From positions 15,267,845 through 15,331,844 of the forward strand of contig CALNVZ010003433.1 of NCBI GenBank assembly GCA_940671915.1: a stretch of DNA of 64,000 nucleotides, written 5' to 3'. Below the pieces are notes generated by a model, which saw only the letters and a list, made by a program, of their open reading frames with translations, had not been told where the DNA came from and ran no database searches. Source of the DNA: Paracentrotus lividus. Its lineage: Eukaryota; Echinodermata; Echinoidea; Camarodonta; Echinidae. The position numbers and the translations under genes are program-made. Each line of letters opens with the position of its first letter. Positions within the stretch are counted from its first letter, which is position 1. Below, in pieces: positions 1 through 9,873 of this stretch.

Positions 1-542
1 TTTTTTTTTTTACATACAGGCTTTACATTTTATCATATTGATTATACCTCCACGATTCCTTAGTGTATTTCTTTCATTAATACTGTATTCCTATCAAATT
101 TTGATTTATATTATTATATACTTTGAATTAAATTGACTCTATTTCTAAGATAGACGGACATTTGATTAATTCATGTATTGTAAATCAACAAAAACTGAGA
201 AAACAACTCGACAGGGGAAAAAAAAATCAGCATTACGTGCATGTTTAATATCTTTACACTTACTTTGACTTTCAATTTTATTTCAATGCCAACAAAATAT
301 AAATCCAGAAAATACAAGCATGGTTATGCGGACTCAGTGTAAACATAATACAATAAACTTCCATGTCATTATACTCGAGGATAAAAAGTATGAAATTTAC
401 ATGACATTATAATGCACCTTGACCTACATTTTACATAAAAATGAAGAGGTCGAATGAAAAGTTGACCTCTCCAAATACCTGCATTAATTAAACCTGAACG
501 CTCTTTCAAGAGGTAAAGAATTAAAAATTTGATGACTAACTA

Positions 543-1058
543 CATAGTGAGCCAGAAAAAATGTCCCATCATTCTGAAGTTGTCTTTTGAAAAGTATGAA
601 AACTTAACCATAGGTTTCTTTATATGTGTTGGTAGCAGACAATCTTTAGAAGACATGCACCCTCACACACACTCGCAAACTATGAGTGATGGTCTTGGTA
701 AAAAAACACATCGATGCTTAATAAGAAAAGGGTGAATTGTATTGTCAGTTGTTTCTTGTGTTTGGAGGTGCGTGTTTGATTGTATGTGTCAGACAGAGTA
801 TGTGTGTGTGTATGTAGTGAGAGGGTATGTGTGGTTGTGTGTACACATGTTATTACAACATTTGTTTTAATCTTTATTCATTCACTTGGCACAATTGATA
901 TCTTGCAGTCTTCTGAAGATCGCCTGATACTATGTCATGCGTGCAAAGGGTACCAGTGAATGTTGATAGGATGACTCTGCCTAGACATATCAAGAGAACC
1001 ATGATTAGATGTTCATGCTTCGAACATGACAACTTCAAAATTATTGGACATTTCTCTG
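543..1058. mobile_element. TA-flanked inverted-repeat MITE with GT-rich core (family G, copy 1)
   Basis: The left end (after TA at 541-542) reads CATAGTGAGCCAGAAAAAAT and continues into a block containing TGTCCCATCATT. The right end is the degraded inverse (ATTATTGGACATTTCTCTG before TA). The core at about 760-855 is GT-rich. The same arms surround GT-rich cores at about 5300-6067 and 26044-27469. TA flanks and terminal inverted repeats suggest a non-autonomous Tc1/mariner-type element; no transposase is seen. This is the oldest-looking copy of the three. Confidence 0.6.
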
Positions 1059-1359
1059 TATATTACATGTAATACTGATTAACATATATATTTGTCTTTA
1101 GTGCCTTAATATGTTATATGTTATAAGATAGTCATGGTTCATTTACCAAAAAAATATAACAACAAAAAAAATCGAATGAAATTGTAGATGATGGTGATAG
1201 TTATAATTGACCGATTATCGAATATAAATCGAATATCATATATAGTAAAATAGTACTGAGTAGTATTTTCCCCATAACGTTTTAATATATGATGTAAGGT
1301 ATGTGTAAGTAGTCTATGTTTGAAATGTCTTATTGATTATTATTAAAACAAAATTGGTG

Positions 1360-2118
1360 TGATGAGATGAATAGAAATTGATTGTGTACGAATTATAGAA
1401 TATTTAAGCAAATTAGTTCTTTTGAGTCATATCTGATAAAATTGGATTTCGTAGATAGAACTTCTCTTTGTAAGTTTCGCTGTGGAAACCATAGATTACC
1501 TGTGGCTAATGGTCGTTATCTGCCTGATCAATCCCTTCAATATTGTACCTTATGTGATATCCAAGATAAAGGTGATGAATTTCATTATTTGTTCAAATGT
1601 TCTGCTTTTGATGATATTCGAAAAAGTTTCATTCGGTTACACTATAGAAAAAGACCTAATGTTAAAAAAAAATGCTTTTTATTCAACACTGAGAAAACCA
1701 AAGAGTTGAAAGATCTTTCACGTTTTTGTAAAATCATTATGTCCAGATTTTAATGTTTTTCATGTTGCATATTGCTGTTTAGCACAAGTAAGTTAGTGAT
1801 AATGTCAGTAAACAAGTTAGTTTATCTTTTATTTTTTTGTATGTAATTTTTTCAATGTACTCTTTCTCTTTTCTTCTTCTTTTTTACTCTCCCCATCTTC
1901 TCCCTCTTCAACTCCTCTACTACTACTTTTTTTCTTTCTTATTCATTTTTCTTTTCTATATTATTTTACGTTTATGCCAAATATTGCCATTTACAACTTG
2001 TATGATTTTGATTGTATTTCTTCCATGCCCCCATGAGGGGCCGTTTCAAGAAATAAAATATCATTGTCATTGTCATTGTCAAATATCATTGTCATTGTCA
2101 TTGTCATTGTCATGTTAC
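1360..2118 (+). pseudogene. 5'-truncated non-LTR retrotransposon: C-terminal end of the reverse-transcriptase polyprotein plus 3' tail
   Basis: An open frame at 1382-1753 (123 aa) resembles the extreme C-terminus of LINE-type polyproteins. It has a CKFRCGNHRLPVANGRY segment followed by a Cys/His cluster of the form C-x2-C ... GDEFHYLFKC, typical of the region after the RT domain in CR1/L2/RTE-like elements. A pyrimidine-rich 3' UTR follows, then AAATAAAATA and a tandem ATTGTC/ATTGTCATTGTC array at about 2060-2113, which is the usual short-repeat tail of such elements. No RT or endonuclease domain is present, so this is a dead 5'-truncated insertion. The exact clade is not settled from the sequence alone. 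Confidence 0.72.
2062..2113 (+). repeat. (ATTGTC)n tandem tail of the LINE fragment
   Basis: Runs of the hexamer ATTGTC, interrupted once by AAAT, directly follow AAATAAAATATC. This position and composition fit the 3' repeat tail of the non-LTR element at 1360-2118. Confidence 0.8.
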
Positions 2119-2284
2119 CCATGTACATGAATAAAACATGAGAGAACCTTTGCAGCTGCAGATAAAAGGGTAAAACTGACCCACAAGCTAATATCGTATA
2201 CAATATCCACTAATAGCAAACAATAATCGGAGGGAATACGTGGAAATACGTTTATTTAGCTTCAGGAGAAACCGTACATAAACC

Positions 2285-2400
2285 TTTCCCCGGTTTTACA
2301 AAAATGTACAGTCTTTCTGAAGTGCAAAATACAATCTCTCATGTCTTGAACTGCTGAAAATAATACCATTCTCGTACATGTTCATGTTTCATGATTTCAT
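2285..2400 (-). pseudogene. Broken C-terminal remnant of a further TRIM gene
   Basis: Read on the minus strand, this stretch gives REWYYFQQFKT, a stop, then EIVFCTSERLYIF. That is the C-terminal peptide of the neighbouring TRIM proteins (WYYLQQFKTGEIAFCTSDRL) with the Gly codon changed to TGA. It lies ~400 bp beyond the stop codon of the intact gene at 2790-4646, in the same orientation. A matching remnant lies at about 22005-22075 beside the second TRIM gene, so a third TRIM copy stood here before the segment duplicated. Confidence 0.85.
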
Positions 2401-2670
2401 CCAGGTGGTTTGAGCGTGGAATCAAGGAGGCCATCTGGGAGAGAGTGGAAAATCCGTCCCTCAACAAGAAAGGAGGTCTTCGGTTCAATCTCATGCGTGG
2501 GACCGGGCAATTCAAAAGATTCCAAGCCGTCTTTCGCGCGTTGGACATAGTCCAGTACGCTTTGCACAATCTCAGACTTTATAAAGGCCTGTCTTCCAAC
2601 GGGATCGTCATTCGCCCGAGGAAGCCAATTGTTAATTGGCGAAACGTCGCAACAAGTGAGTTGTATTTCC
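2391..2670 (+). pseudogene. Penelope-like retroelement fragment (C-terminal, after the GIY-YIG domain)
   Basis: The + strand frame from 2391 reads SSRWFERGIKEAIWERVENP, then SLNKKGGLRFNL. This is the kind of ERGIKEAIW ... PSLNK.GG motif seen just C-terminal of the GIY-YIG endonuclease in Penelope-like and related mobile-element proteins. The downstream GGCGAAACGTCGCAACAAGTG also looks like the end of such an element. The catalytic part of the endonuclease and the RT are absent. No equivalent coding stretch is evident in the duplicate at 22.08-22.2 kb. Family assignment is from remembered motif pattern only. Confidence 0.5.
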
Positions 2671-2789
2671 AGTTTCTTGACTTAAAGTTCTATACATATT
2701 ATATTACATTATATTCGATGAAGGTTATTGCTTCAATCAGTGAAGCAAGCCTTGCATAGTTCATTTTCGCTTCACGACATCTGTGCATT

Positions 2790-4646
2790 TCACTTTTCCC
2801 AGGTCTCGCGGAAGATGTGCAGTCTGTCTGAAGTGCAGAAAGCAATCTCTCCTGTCTTGAACTGCTGAAGGTAGTACCAACGTCGTGTTGGTTTCTTGAT
2901 CTTAAAATCAGTGACGATGTTCCTGATGTGCTTCAGGTCAGTCGTGTAGTGATCAATGTTTACCAGACCCTGCTCATGCTTCACCCATGCAATGATGATT
3001 GAGTCATCCTTGCACACAGCAGGATATGCATACATCCCTTCCTTTGTGATGCTGTGAATGGTAGCACCAGACAGACCATCAATCACTCGTACAATATCAT
3101 CACTCGCAACTACGACTGAATTACACTGATTCATTGCGAAGATCTGTTGAGGTTCAAAACCATTACACTGTATGTCTCTTATTGCATTCCCGCCTTCTGG
3201 CTCGAAAACCTGTACCGTCTCAGAGTTCCAGTAACTTGTTAATATGTTACCATCTTGGTCTATGGTGAGATCGCCAAACCCACCTTCTGCATCTCCCAGT
3301 GTCTCGAAGGTAACATTGACCTTTTCACATTGTGGTGTATATAGGAATATTTCGTTATCATGATTACGTACGACGTATGTACCATCAGACGCGACATCTA
3401 AGGCACGAACCTTGACAGGTTTCAGAACGGTTTCTTGCAGGAGGCCTTCAGCAGAATATTTCCATATTCCACCCTTATAGCAGCACACAGCCATTACACC
3501 TTCTGGATATGTTGCCATTCCACTCATGCTATCCGCAGTAGGCAATTGCTTTTCAGCTGAGAGAATCCATTTACACTCTCCTATTCTAACCTCACCCAAC
3601 TCGAGTCCGTCCGTTCCCGCATTCCTCATGAAGTGAATTCTGTCACCTTCCGCAGTAGTTTTCCTTGGTTTCTGCTCATCATGATCAACCCGGTCCAGAA
3701 GCTCTGTTAGTTCTTGACAAAGCGTATTGTGTGTAGTCAGTGCTTCTTTCTGCAAAGGAACCTTTAAACCGTTTTTGACCAAGTCATTCATTGCATTCAC
3801 TCGGGTGATCTGCCCACGACCGGTCGCTTCCATTTCTTCGAGCGATGTTTCAAGTTCTTTCAAATGTTGATCGACATCACTTTTCAGCTTCACTTTTCTT
3901 TCCGTCAATTTTCGAACTCTTTCCTCGAAAGCCTCATCGATGTTCTGATGAAGTTGCGTCCGTACTTTCTGCAATCCTTCCCGCTGCCCTTTGATAACTG
4001 CTAGATATTTTTCAACGTCATTAAGCTTTGTTTCAGCTTTTGACGTCAGTTTTTCGATTGTTCCCTTTTGTTCTTCTTCATGCAGCACTGCTTCCACCAA
4101 TTCGTGCCCTTCCTTGGAGTGCTCTAACACGCCACACTTGAAGCAGACGTACTTTCTACAGCCGACGCAAAAGCATTCTTCATCATCGGTTGGATGTTTA
4201 GGACATTTGCATCGCCTTCTCAAGAGAACCTTGCCCGACAGCACATCACTGGCCGCTACAACAGAATGACCAGAAAACAGTGCCCAATTTGAATGTACCT
4301 TCCTGCAAGATTCGCAAAGATAAGTCCCACAATCATTGCAATGGGCAACTGCCACTGTTGAATCGCAATTTACACAAACCCGAGCCTGAGTCCCTACATC
4401 TTCGACCAGAGACCGCAGGGCAATGTTGGGTTGTAATCTGCTCACATCTCCATCGGGAACACAGGTCTCTTCCCTACATACTGGACAGGATAACTTCTGT
4501 TCGTCGGTTTGGGACTCTAGGAACGTCTCTAGACAACCCTTGCAGAAGGTATGAGAACAAGACAGGATCTTTGGATCCTTGAAGAAGCTAAGACAGACAG
4601 GACACTCAAGGTTCTGATGGACAACTTGCTTGAAGGCAGAAGCCAT
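2790..4646 (-). CDS. TRIM-type RING E3 ubiquitin ligase, copy A (RING, two B-boxes, coiled coil, propeller-like C-terminus)
   Basis: Intronless frame of 618 aa on the minus strand. Residues 15-57 form a C3HC4 RING: C15, C18, C30, H32, C35, C38, C54, C57, all present. B-box 1 is at about 91-127 (C91, C94, C103, C106, C111, C114, H118, H127). B-box 2 is at about 146-190 (C-x-C-x2-H ... CFKC ... H). A helical, charged coiled coil spans about 190-315. The last ~280 residues carry repeated DGTY, DGNI and GLS.A.HS blades and look like an NHL/TRIM2-type beta-propeller. Known TRIM proteins of this layout are cytoplasmic ubiquitin ligases; the propeller usually binds the substrate. The start is the ATG giving MASAF, shared with copy B. 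All zinc ligands are intact, so an active ligase is likely. The substrate, and any immune role, is not visible here. The identity is firm at family level; no vertebrate orthologue is claimed. Confidence 0.95.
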   Translation of the reverse strand: MASAFKQVVHQNLECPVCLSFFKDPKILSCSHTFCKGCLETFLESQTDEQKLSCPVCREETCVPDGDVSRLQPNIALRSLVEDVGTQARVCVNCDSTVAVAHCNDCGTYLCESCRKVHSNWALFSGHSVVAASDVLSGKVLLRRRCKCPKHPTDDEECFCVGCRKYVCFKCGVLEHSKEGHELVEAVLHEEEQKGTIEKLTSKAETKLNDVEKYLAVIKGQREGLQKVRTQLHQNIDEAFEERVRKLTERKVKLKSDVDQHLKELETSLEEMEATGRGQITRVNAMNDLVKNGLKVPLQKEALTTHNTLCQELTELLDRVDHDEQKPRKTTAEGDRIHFMRNAGTDGLELGEVRIGECKWILSAEKQLPTADSMSGMATYPEGVMAVCCYKGGIWKYSAEGLLQETVLKPVKVRALDVASDGTYVVRNHDNEIFLYTPQCEKVNVTFETLGDAEGGFGDLTIDQDGNILTSYWNSETVQVFEPEGGNAIRDIQCNGFEPQQIFAMNQCNSVVVASDDIVRVIDGLSGATIHSITKEGMYAYPAVCKDDSIIIAWVKHEQGLVNIDHYTTDLKHIRNIVTDFKIKKPTRRWYYLQQFKTGEIAFCTSDRLHIFRETWEK

Positions 4647-4777
4647 CCTCGAAAATTCATATTGTAAGAACCTGTGAAGGGGGGGGGGGGTGAAATAAGA
4701 CAGTTATTTTGATTTTATGCATTAACCTGATATATGCAAGTCAAGACAAGGCCTTAGATTTGAACTCTGTATAATAT

Positions 4778-4979
4778 ATAGGTTTTCTTGGTCAATTTTA
4801 AACTATCTCGATCAATTTGACATTTCGTACAAGCACTTTCGTCTGAAATGTGATTGCGATTAAAAATCTTCACGTTAATTCAATGGACCGATATCTCTGC
4901 CCCATGAGGTATCGTTTAAATTGAATGAACATTAACGAATTCGATGGAAAGAGTTTAAAATTGACCGGGAAAACCTATA
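4778..4979. mobile_element. Short TIR MITE upstream of TRIM copy A (family F)
   Basis: The ends are inverted: TATAGGTTTTCTTGGTCAAT on the left, and ATTGACCGGGAAAACCTATA on the right. It is ~200 bp and non-coding. Related copies lie at 24269-25384 (split by another insertion) and 19554-21616 (much longer, carrying other elements). It sits ~130 bp before the TRIM start codon in both duplicates, so it may contribute to the promoter region. Confidence 0.8.
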
Positions 4980-5095
4980 TTTACTTATTATGCAGAACAG
5001 ATAATTTGACCAACGTACATATTGTTGTATCTCCCTAGAGTGATCAGTCAATCGGAAGAGGTCTTGCGTTCTAACCAATCAAGAAAACATCTTAC

Positions 5096-5216
5096 AGACC
5101 AAAAAGACGTCGTGGTGACGTCGCGGTGACGTCACGACGACGTCTCTGCGACGCGTGGAAGATCTTGCGACTACAAGTCTCTAGAGTCGCAAAACGTCTC
5201 TGCGACTCCAGAGACC
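5096..5216. repeat. GACGTC-rich inverted-repeat cluster
   Basis: Dense alternation of GACGTC, GTCTCTGCGAC and GTCTCTAGAG with their inverses, giving several possible hairpins. A near copy is at about 25503-25640, and similar GACGTCTC vocabulary occurs in the foldback element at 11994-12277 and weakly at about 41295-41425. Probably a small inverted-repeat mobile element; termini are unclear. Confidence 0.5.
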
Positions 5217-5299
5217 AGCGTTGCCAGTCATATGATAATTATCGTATTTACACGATGTACGATCAATAATTGCAATAAAGTTAAAACTGGCATATAAAA

Positions 5300-5650
5300 C
5301 CTCCTAGCATATGTTGGTACCATTTTCATTTGGATCTCTCCATGTATGACGGAATAACGGACAATCATCAGAAGACGGTAAGATCTCACTTGCGCCACGT
5401 GGCTGGTTGAAGATTAAAAGAAAATGTTGAAAAAATATGTGTAAACACTTACCCACACACCCTCTCACCACACAAACACACCTGCACACACCCGCACCCA
5501 CATACATTAAACAATTCACAATTAAATGTCCTATTTGAGGTTCCGTTTACCAAGACCATCACTGAATGTTTATAGGACGTAGTAATTCCCTAACAACTGT
5601 TTGTGAGTGTGAGTGAGGGTGTGTGTGTGTGTGTGTGTGTGTGTGAGTGT

Positions 5651-5686
<36 letters not shown>

Positions 5687-6067
5687 GTATGGATGAGATA
5701 GGGTATGTGCGTTTGTATGAGTGTGTGTGGAGGGTGGATGTGGATGTGAGGTGAGGTTGTGGGTGTGTATGTGCTTTGTGTATGTGCTTTGTGCATGTGT
5801 CAATGAGTGTATGTGTGGGTGTGTGTCTTTGTGCGTTCACATAGGTAGTAAATTCTCAATTTGTTTATTCTTCACCAAGCCACTTGGCGCAAGTGAGATC
5901 TAACCATCTTCTGAATATTGTCTGTTATTCGGTCATGCGTGCAACGATCCAAATGAAAATTGTACCAACATATGCTAGGAGGATGACACTACCAAGACAT
6001 AATTTAATATTCATACTGTTCCCAAGACAGCTTTAAAATGATGGGACATTTTTATTTACTCACTCTG
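5300..6067. mobile_element. Family-G MITE, copy A, left end missing
   Basis: The left arm, around GATCTCACTTGCGCCACGTGG (5372-5401), is repeated inverted at about 5878-5905 (CACTTGGCGCAAGTGAGATC). A long (GT)n/(GTTT) microsatellite at about 5606-5780 lies between the arms. The right end finishes TTTTTATTTACTCACTCTG before TA. Compared with 26044-27469 the outermost left end is missing, because the junction falls directly into CCTCCTAGCATATG. Confidence 0.7.
5606..5684 (+). repeat. (GT)n microsatellite
   Basis: Nearly uninterrupted GT dinucleotides with a few GA/AT breaks, in the centre of the family-G MITE. The long His/Thr open frames on the opposite strand are artefacts of this repeat. Confidence 0.95.
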
Positions 6068-6270
6068 TATAAGCTGAATAAATTATAGGCGATTTTGCTA
6101 GAAACGATAATTACAACAGTATAGTTGAAAAATGGTAACACATTTATCGGCGATGGGAGGAGAGGGAGTGGACATAAAAAATACATTTGATATTACTAAT
6201 TTTTATGATCAAATTATTTACACTTTATTTCTGATTTACTGCTTTTATAAGAACATAATTATCTTTGCAG

Positions 6271-6366
6271 CTCCGAATTGCTTTGGGAGCATTTAAGTCT
6301 CAACACTATGATTTATTCAGAATTGCATCGACACCCATGGAAATTTTCAGTCGGAATGATGTATGA
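6271..6366 (+). other. Possible terminal exon conserved between the duplicates
   Basis: A good splice acceptor (TTATCTTTGCAG) precedes a 31-codon frame reading LRIALGAFKSQHYDLFRIAS, then TPMEIFSRNDV and a stop. The duplicate at 27661-27756 keeps the acceptor, frame and stop with four base differences (two silent; L/V and F/L). I do not recognise the peptide and see no convincing upstream exon, so it may equally be non-coding DNA that has simply not diverged yet. Confidence 0.25.
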
Positions 6367-6835
6367 ATATAGTACTTCCGGGTTAAATCGGGTTGTCAAT
6401 AAGGCCCCCAAAGTACCGGCATGCGTATTATCGACAAAGACCCAATTCAACACAACACAAACTGTTATTTATAACACTGAAGAATTGAATGTAATACATA
6501 ATCATTAGTAAATGTCAAGCTTATAATAAAGTTTTTTACAATATAAATACTAGACTACCTATAGGCCTACCTTACTGTTAGGCCTGGAATTATCTTGTCA
6601 ACATACAGACGATATGATGTATACTGATTGATATTACATTATACAAATAGCCAATACATCCGCTGGCGGGAGTACAATAAAAAAAAATATTTCTATTTTA
6701 AGCGACTGGGTATTCCCACCGGAGGATCAAAGTCGAAGCGTTGGGGGCGTATCGCGATCTAACATAAAAGATTCAATTATAAAGAATCCCTGCTCTCTGG
6801 TGCTTCTGTAGTACGCAAGGCATTTCTGAACCCGT

Positions 6836-7845
6836 CCATATCAATTCTAGTTGTAAACTTAAGAGGAAGAGGGCGCTATCACTCTACGCAAATCAAACGC
6901 TGCCATAGACATTTTGTATTGCACAGTTTTTTCACTTTGTTTTCGTGATTATGGCGAGCAACTACTTTTCAAAGAAATGATCACTTGATAATTACGCTAA
7001 GAGTCTTTTTTTTTCAAAAATAGGAATAACTTACTGCAAAGGGGAAAAAAAGTCCTGTCATTGTGTCAATTCAAATCCTAATCAGATCAAATTCCTGTAC
7101 AATATGGCCAATTTTGCTCTCAAAATAGCTCATACGCCACATAATTATCTTCCTGGATAACGCATAATTATTAACAGCTTAATGATCAAGCCGTTTTAAA
7201 AGCTTGAATTCTCACCTTTCCGAGAGATGGTTAATTCATTTCGATTGGTTAAAAAGTCCTGTCACTTTGAACATTATCAAAACGAATCTTTACTCGATGG
7301 GTCAATATTTCCGCATATCACATGCATATCGCATGTGGACGGCGTCTTCGCAAGATGTGACAAGATCACTATTTATACAATAATCGTTAGGAAACATCAA
7401 TCTATGTGAAATAAAGATTCTGATTACAACTTTAGCACAATGGTGTTATAGGCTTGCCAAATGTATTTTCCCAATCTGGTCTGAAGAATCTACCTACGAA
7501 AAACTATGAATAAAAGTTCAATTTTTATTTCTGTCCATGAGAAATTAGCTCGAACGGATCGACTGACCAGAGCATTTTACCACAGGGAAGTTTTTCTTAG
7601 GCGAGTTTTTGTACGCTAAGTAATTAATTGCATGCAGTTGTCAATCGGTCGCTTCCCGCCGTTATAGCGGCGGGTTTTGTTGACATAAATGTAGAACCGT
7701 ATAATTTTCTGCGCCGTCAGTTGTATTCCACTAAACTCATGATGTAAATGTGGCGTTTCCCTCCTCAAATAATGGACGCGTCTTTATGTTAAGATTTAAT
7801 GTCATACGTTAGGTTTACATTTCACGTGGAGTAGAATTGATATGG
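6836..7845. mobile_element. 1.0-kb inverted-repeat insertion present only in duplicate A
   Basis: The ends are CCATATCAATTCTA and its exact inverse TAGAATTGATATGG (14 bp). At the matching place in duplicate B (about 28255) the DNA runs straight from AACCCGTT into GATCGGATG. No clear target-site duplication is seen. The interior is non-coding; it contains a GC-rich hairpin (CCCGCCGTTATAGCGGCGGG, about 7656). Confidence 0.65.
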
Positions 7846-7887
7846 ATCGGATGAAAAGAATTGATAAGTTATGTTAGAATGTAATCG

Positions 7888-8046
7888 TCGGCTTGGAGCC
7901 AGAAGGGCGCTATTGCAGATCAAGGATGTTCCGTTTGGAGCCAGAAGGGCGCTATTACCATTGACTTTGTACAGTAATAGCGCCCTTATGGCTCTCAACG
8001 GAACATCTATAAGATGCAATAACGCCCTTATGGCTCCCAACAGACG
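7888..8046. mobile_element. Small palindromic MITE present only in duplicate A
   Basis: Two head-to-tail GGAGCCAGAAGGGCGCTATT units are followed by two inverted units (AATAGCGCCCTTATGGCTC). The whole ~160 bp can fold on itself. Duplicate B (28295-28310) lacks it. The short open frames here come from the repeat. Confidence 0.7.
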
Positions 8047-8073
8047 GTATACACCCTTTCCTTTGATCGAACG

Positions 8074-8263
8074 ATGTCATTCCACCCTCTTCAAGTCTAT
8101 AGGCAAAAAATCAAAGATCGAACATCATTAATAAACGGTAATTATTTGCGCACCTTTTCCTATAAACTGGTTAAGAAAGGGGGCGTTAAAAATTATTGTT
8201 TTATAAGCTTCTATCCTTCATTCTGTGCAAAGGTTAGAATTGAAGAGGGTGGAATGATGTCAT
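8074..8263. mobile_element. Foldback MITE shared by both duplicates
   Basis: The ends are inverted: TGTCATTCCACCCTCTTCAA on the left and TTGAAGAGGGTGGAATGATG on the right. Between them the AATAAACGGTAATTATT arm also pairs with sequence to the right. The copy at about 28326-28533 keeps the better internal palindrome. It predates the segmental duplication. Confidence 0.7.
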
Positions 8264-8587
8264 AATACAGAATAGTAATGTAAACATATCTCCTTCTATT
8301 GAGATTCAATACGGTTTTGAATAATCACATGTGTTGTGTCCAGCAAATTCTATGAATTTCCCCCTTTTTCCAATGTTTTACGACTCTTGATTATGGAATA
8401 GATCTGCGGTATTTCATACGGAGATGAGTTTTTACACATAATAGGCACATGCACAATATCACTTTTCTAAGAAAATGTCAATTCATGGAATGGAAATTTA
8501 ATTTGACACAACACCTCGCGAATTATGCCACAAGAATAAAATTCAAACAATTTGTAACTTCGAAACTTCACGGATTTGTTTATCTCG

Positions 8588-8925
8588 GGGAGGGTCTACC
8601 AGGCCGAGCGTCCACGAGGCCGAGGCTCGAAGAGACCAAGGGTCCGTGAGGCCTAGGGTCCACGAGGTCGAGGATTTTTTTTTTCCCGAGGCCGAGGGTA
8701 CGCGAGGTCGAGGATCCACGAGGCCGAGGATTCACGAGGTCGACTTTTTCATATCGTATTTTCTTTCATTATCGGGATGTTTATCTGCGTCAAAACATCC
8801 TGATAAAAGAAAATACACACATATCAGAAACATCGGCCTCGTGGATCCTCGGCCTCGTGGACCCTTGGCCTCGTGAACCCTTGGCTTCGTGAAACCTCGC
8901 CCTCGTGGTAAGACCCCGTTTGTAT
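8588..8925. mobile_element. Foldback element built from a GAGGCCGAGG minisatellite, only in duplicate A
   Basis: About ten ~15-bp units of the type CACGAGGCCGAGGATC run rightwards from 8600 to 8745. After an ~80-bp spacer they recur inverted (CGGCCTCGTGGATCC) at 8834-8910. The outer ends are near-inverted (GGGTCTACCA and TGGTAAGACCC). Duplicate B runs uninterrupted here (about 28838-28850), so this is an insertion. A short fragment of the same unit lies at about 10230-10290 inside the hAT-like element. Confidence 0.7.
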
Positions 8926-9402
8926 CAGTTTCTGCTTAATTTATTAAAAACTTCTCTGTCTTCAGTCTTGACTTACCCCTTTATTTATCAAGGTAGAGAG
9001 GGAGGTCTGCTGATTGGTAATCAATATAGTGATTTTAATTAGTTGTTTAATGTTTTCTCGGAATACACATAAAGCACATGTAGTATATGGTGGAATTATT
9101 AATTATGTTTTTTTTTTTTTCCTTCCTATTTTTGATGATAGGTACCAATCAGTACTCATTCTCGCTGTTTGTACAATTTGCAAGGACGCCCTCTTCCGTA
9201 AGTACGGTCTCATTATTGTAGTTAACAAATAATTAATAAATAATAAAATTTAAAAAAAAATAATAATAAGAATTTTTTAAAAAGATGATATGAATGACCA
9301 AAGAATCTTATGTCAAAATTTAAGGAAAACTCAAACTACAGCTTGATATAACTAAACATAATTTCGAAAACTTTTTTTTCTACAAGGGTATGCCTTGCAC
9401 GT

Positions 9403-9410
<8 letters not shown>

Positions 9411-9454
<44 letters not shown>

Positions 9455-9510
9455 CTCTCTTTCTCTCTATCTCTCATTCCCTCGCGCTCTCTCTCTCTCT
9501 TTCTCTCAGT
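9411..9510 (+). repeat. (CT)n microsatellite
   Basis: Continuous CT dinucleotides to about 9450, then interrupted CT/TCTT. The matching run in duplicate B is at 29330-29381. Confidence 0.95.
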
Positions 9511-9873
9511 TATGCATTCCCTCCTATCTTGATGTTATCCACTTTAATCTAAGTAGACATTGATAAGACGGTATTGGTTTCAAACTGTCAAGAGTAATGA
9601 ACAGGTATATTAGTATTTTTTATCAGTAAGGGGATACAGATAAGTAATTATCTGATTGAAAATCGCATAATTCCTATTCCTATATAATAATGGCTAGATA
9701 TAAACACAAAGTAGCAAAGGCAGGTAGGTGGGAAATAAAGAATTGAATGATTTTGTAAACTATAGCACATAATTATTTTGTTTCAAGAACTTGATACGAA
9801 TGTCTTACTCTAATGAATGTATTATGTGAATGAAAAAACATGGATTTAATAGAGAAGCATTGTCGAGTAAATG

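Noticed and set aside
5559..5840. Overlapping His/Thr-rich open frames of 68-93 aa on the minus strand
   Set aside because: They are translations of the (GT)n microsatellite, not genes.
8580..8910. Possible second array of direct repeats
   Set aside because: Units are tandem and inverted without unique spacers, and the block is an insertion missing in the duplicate.
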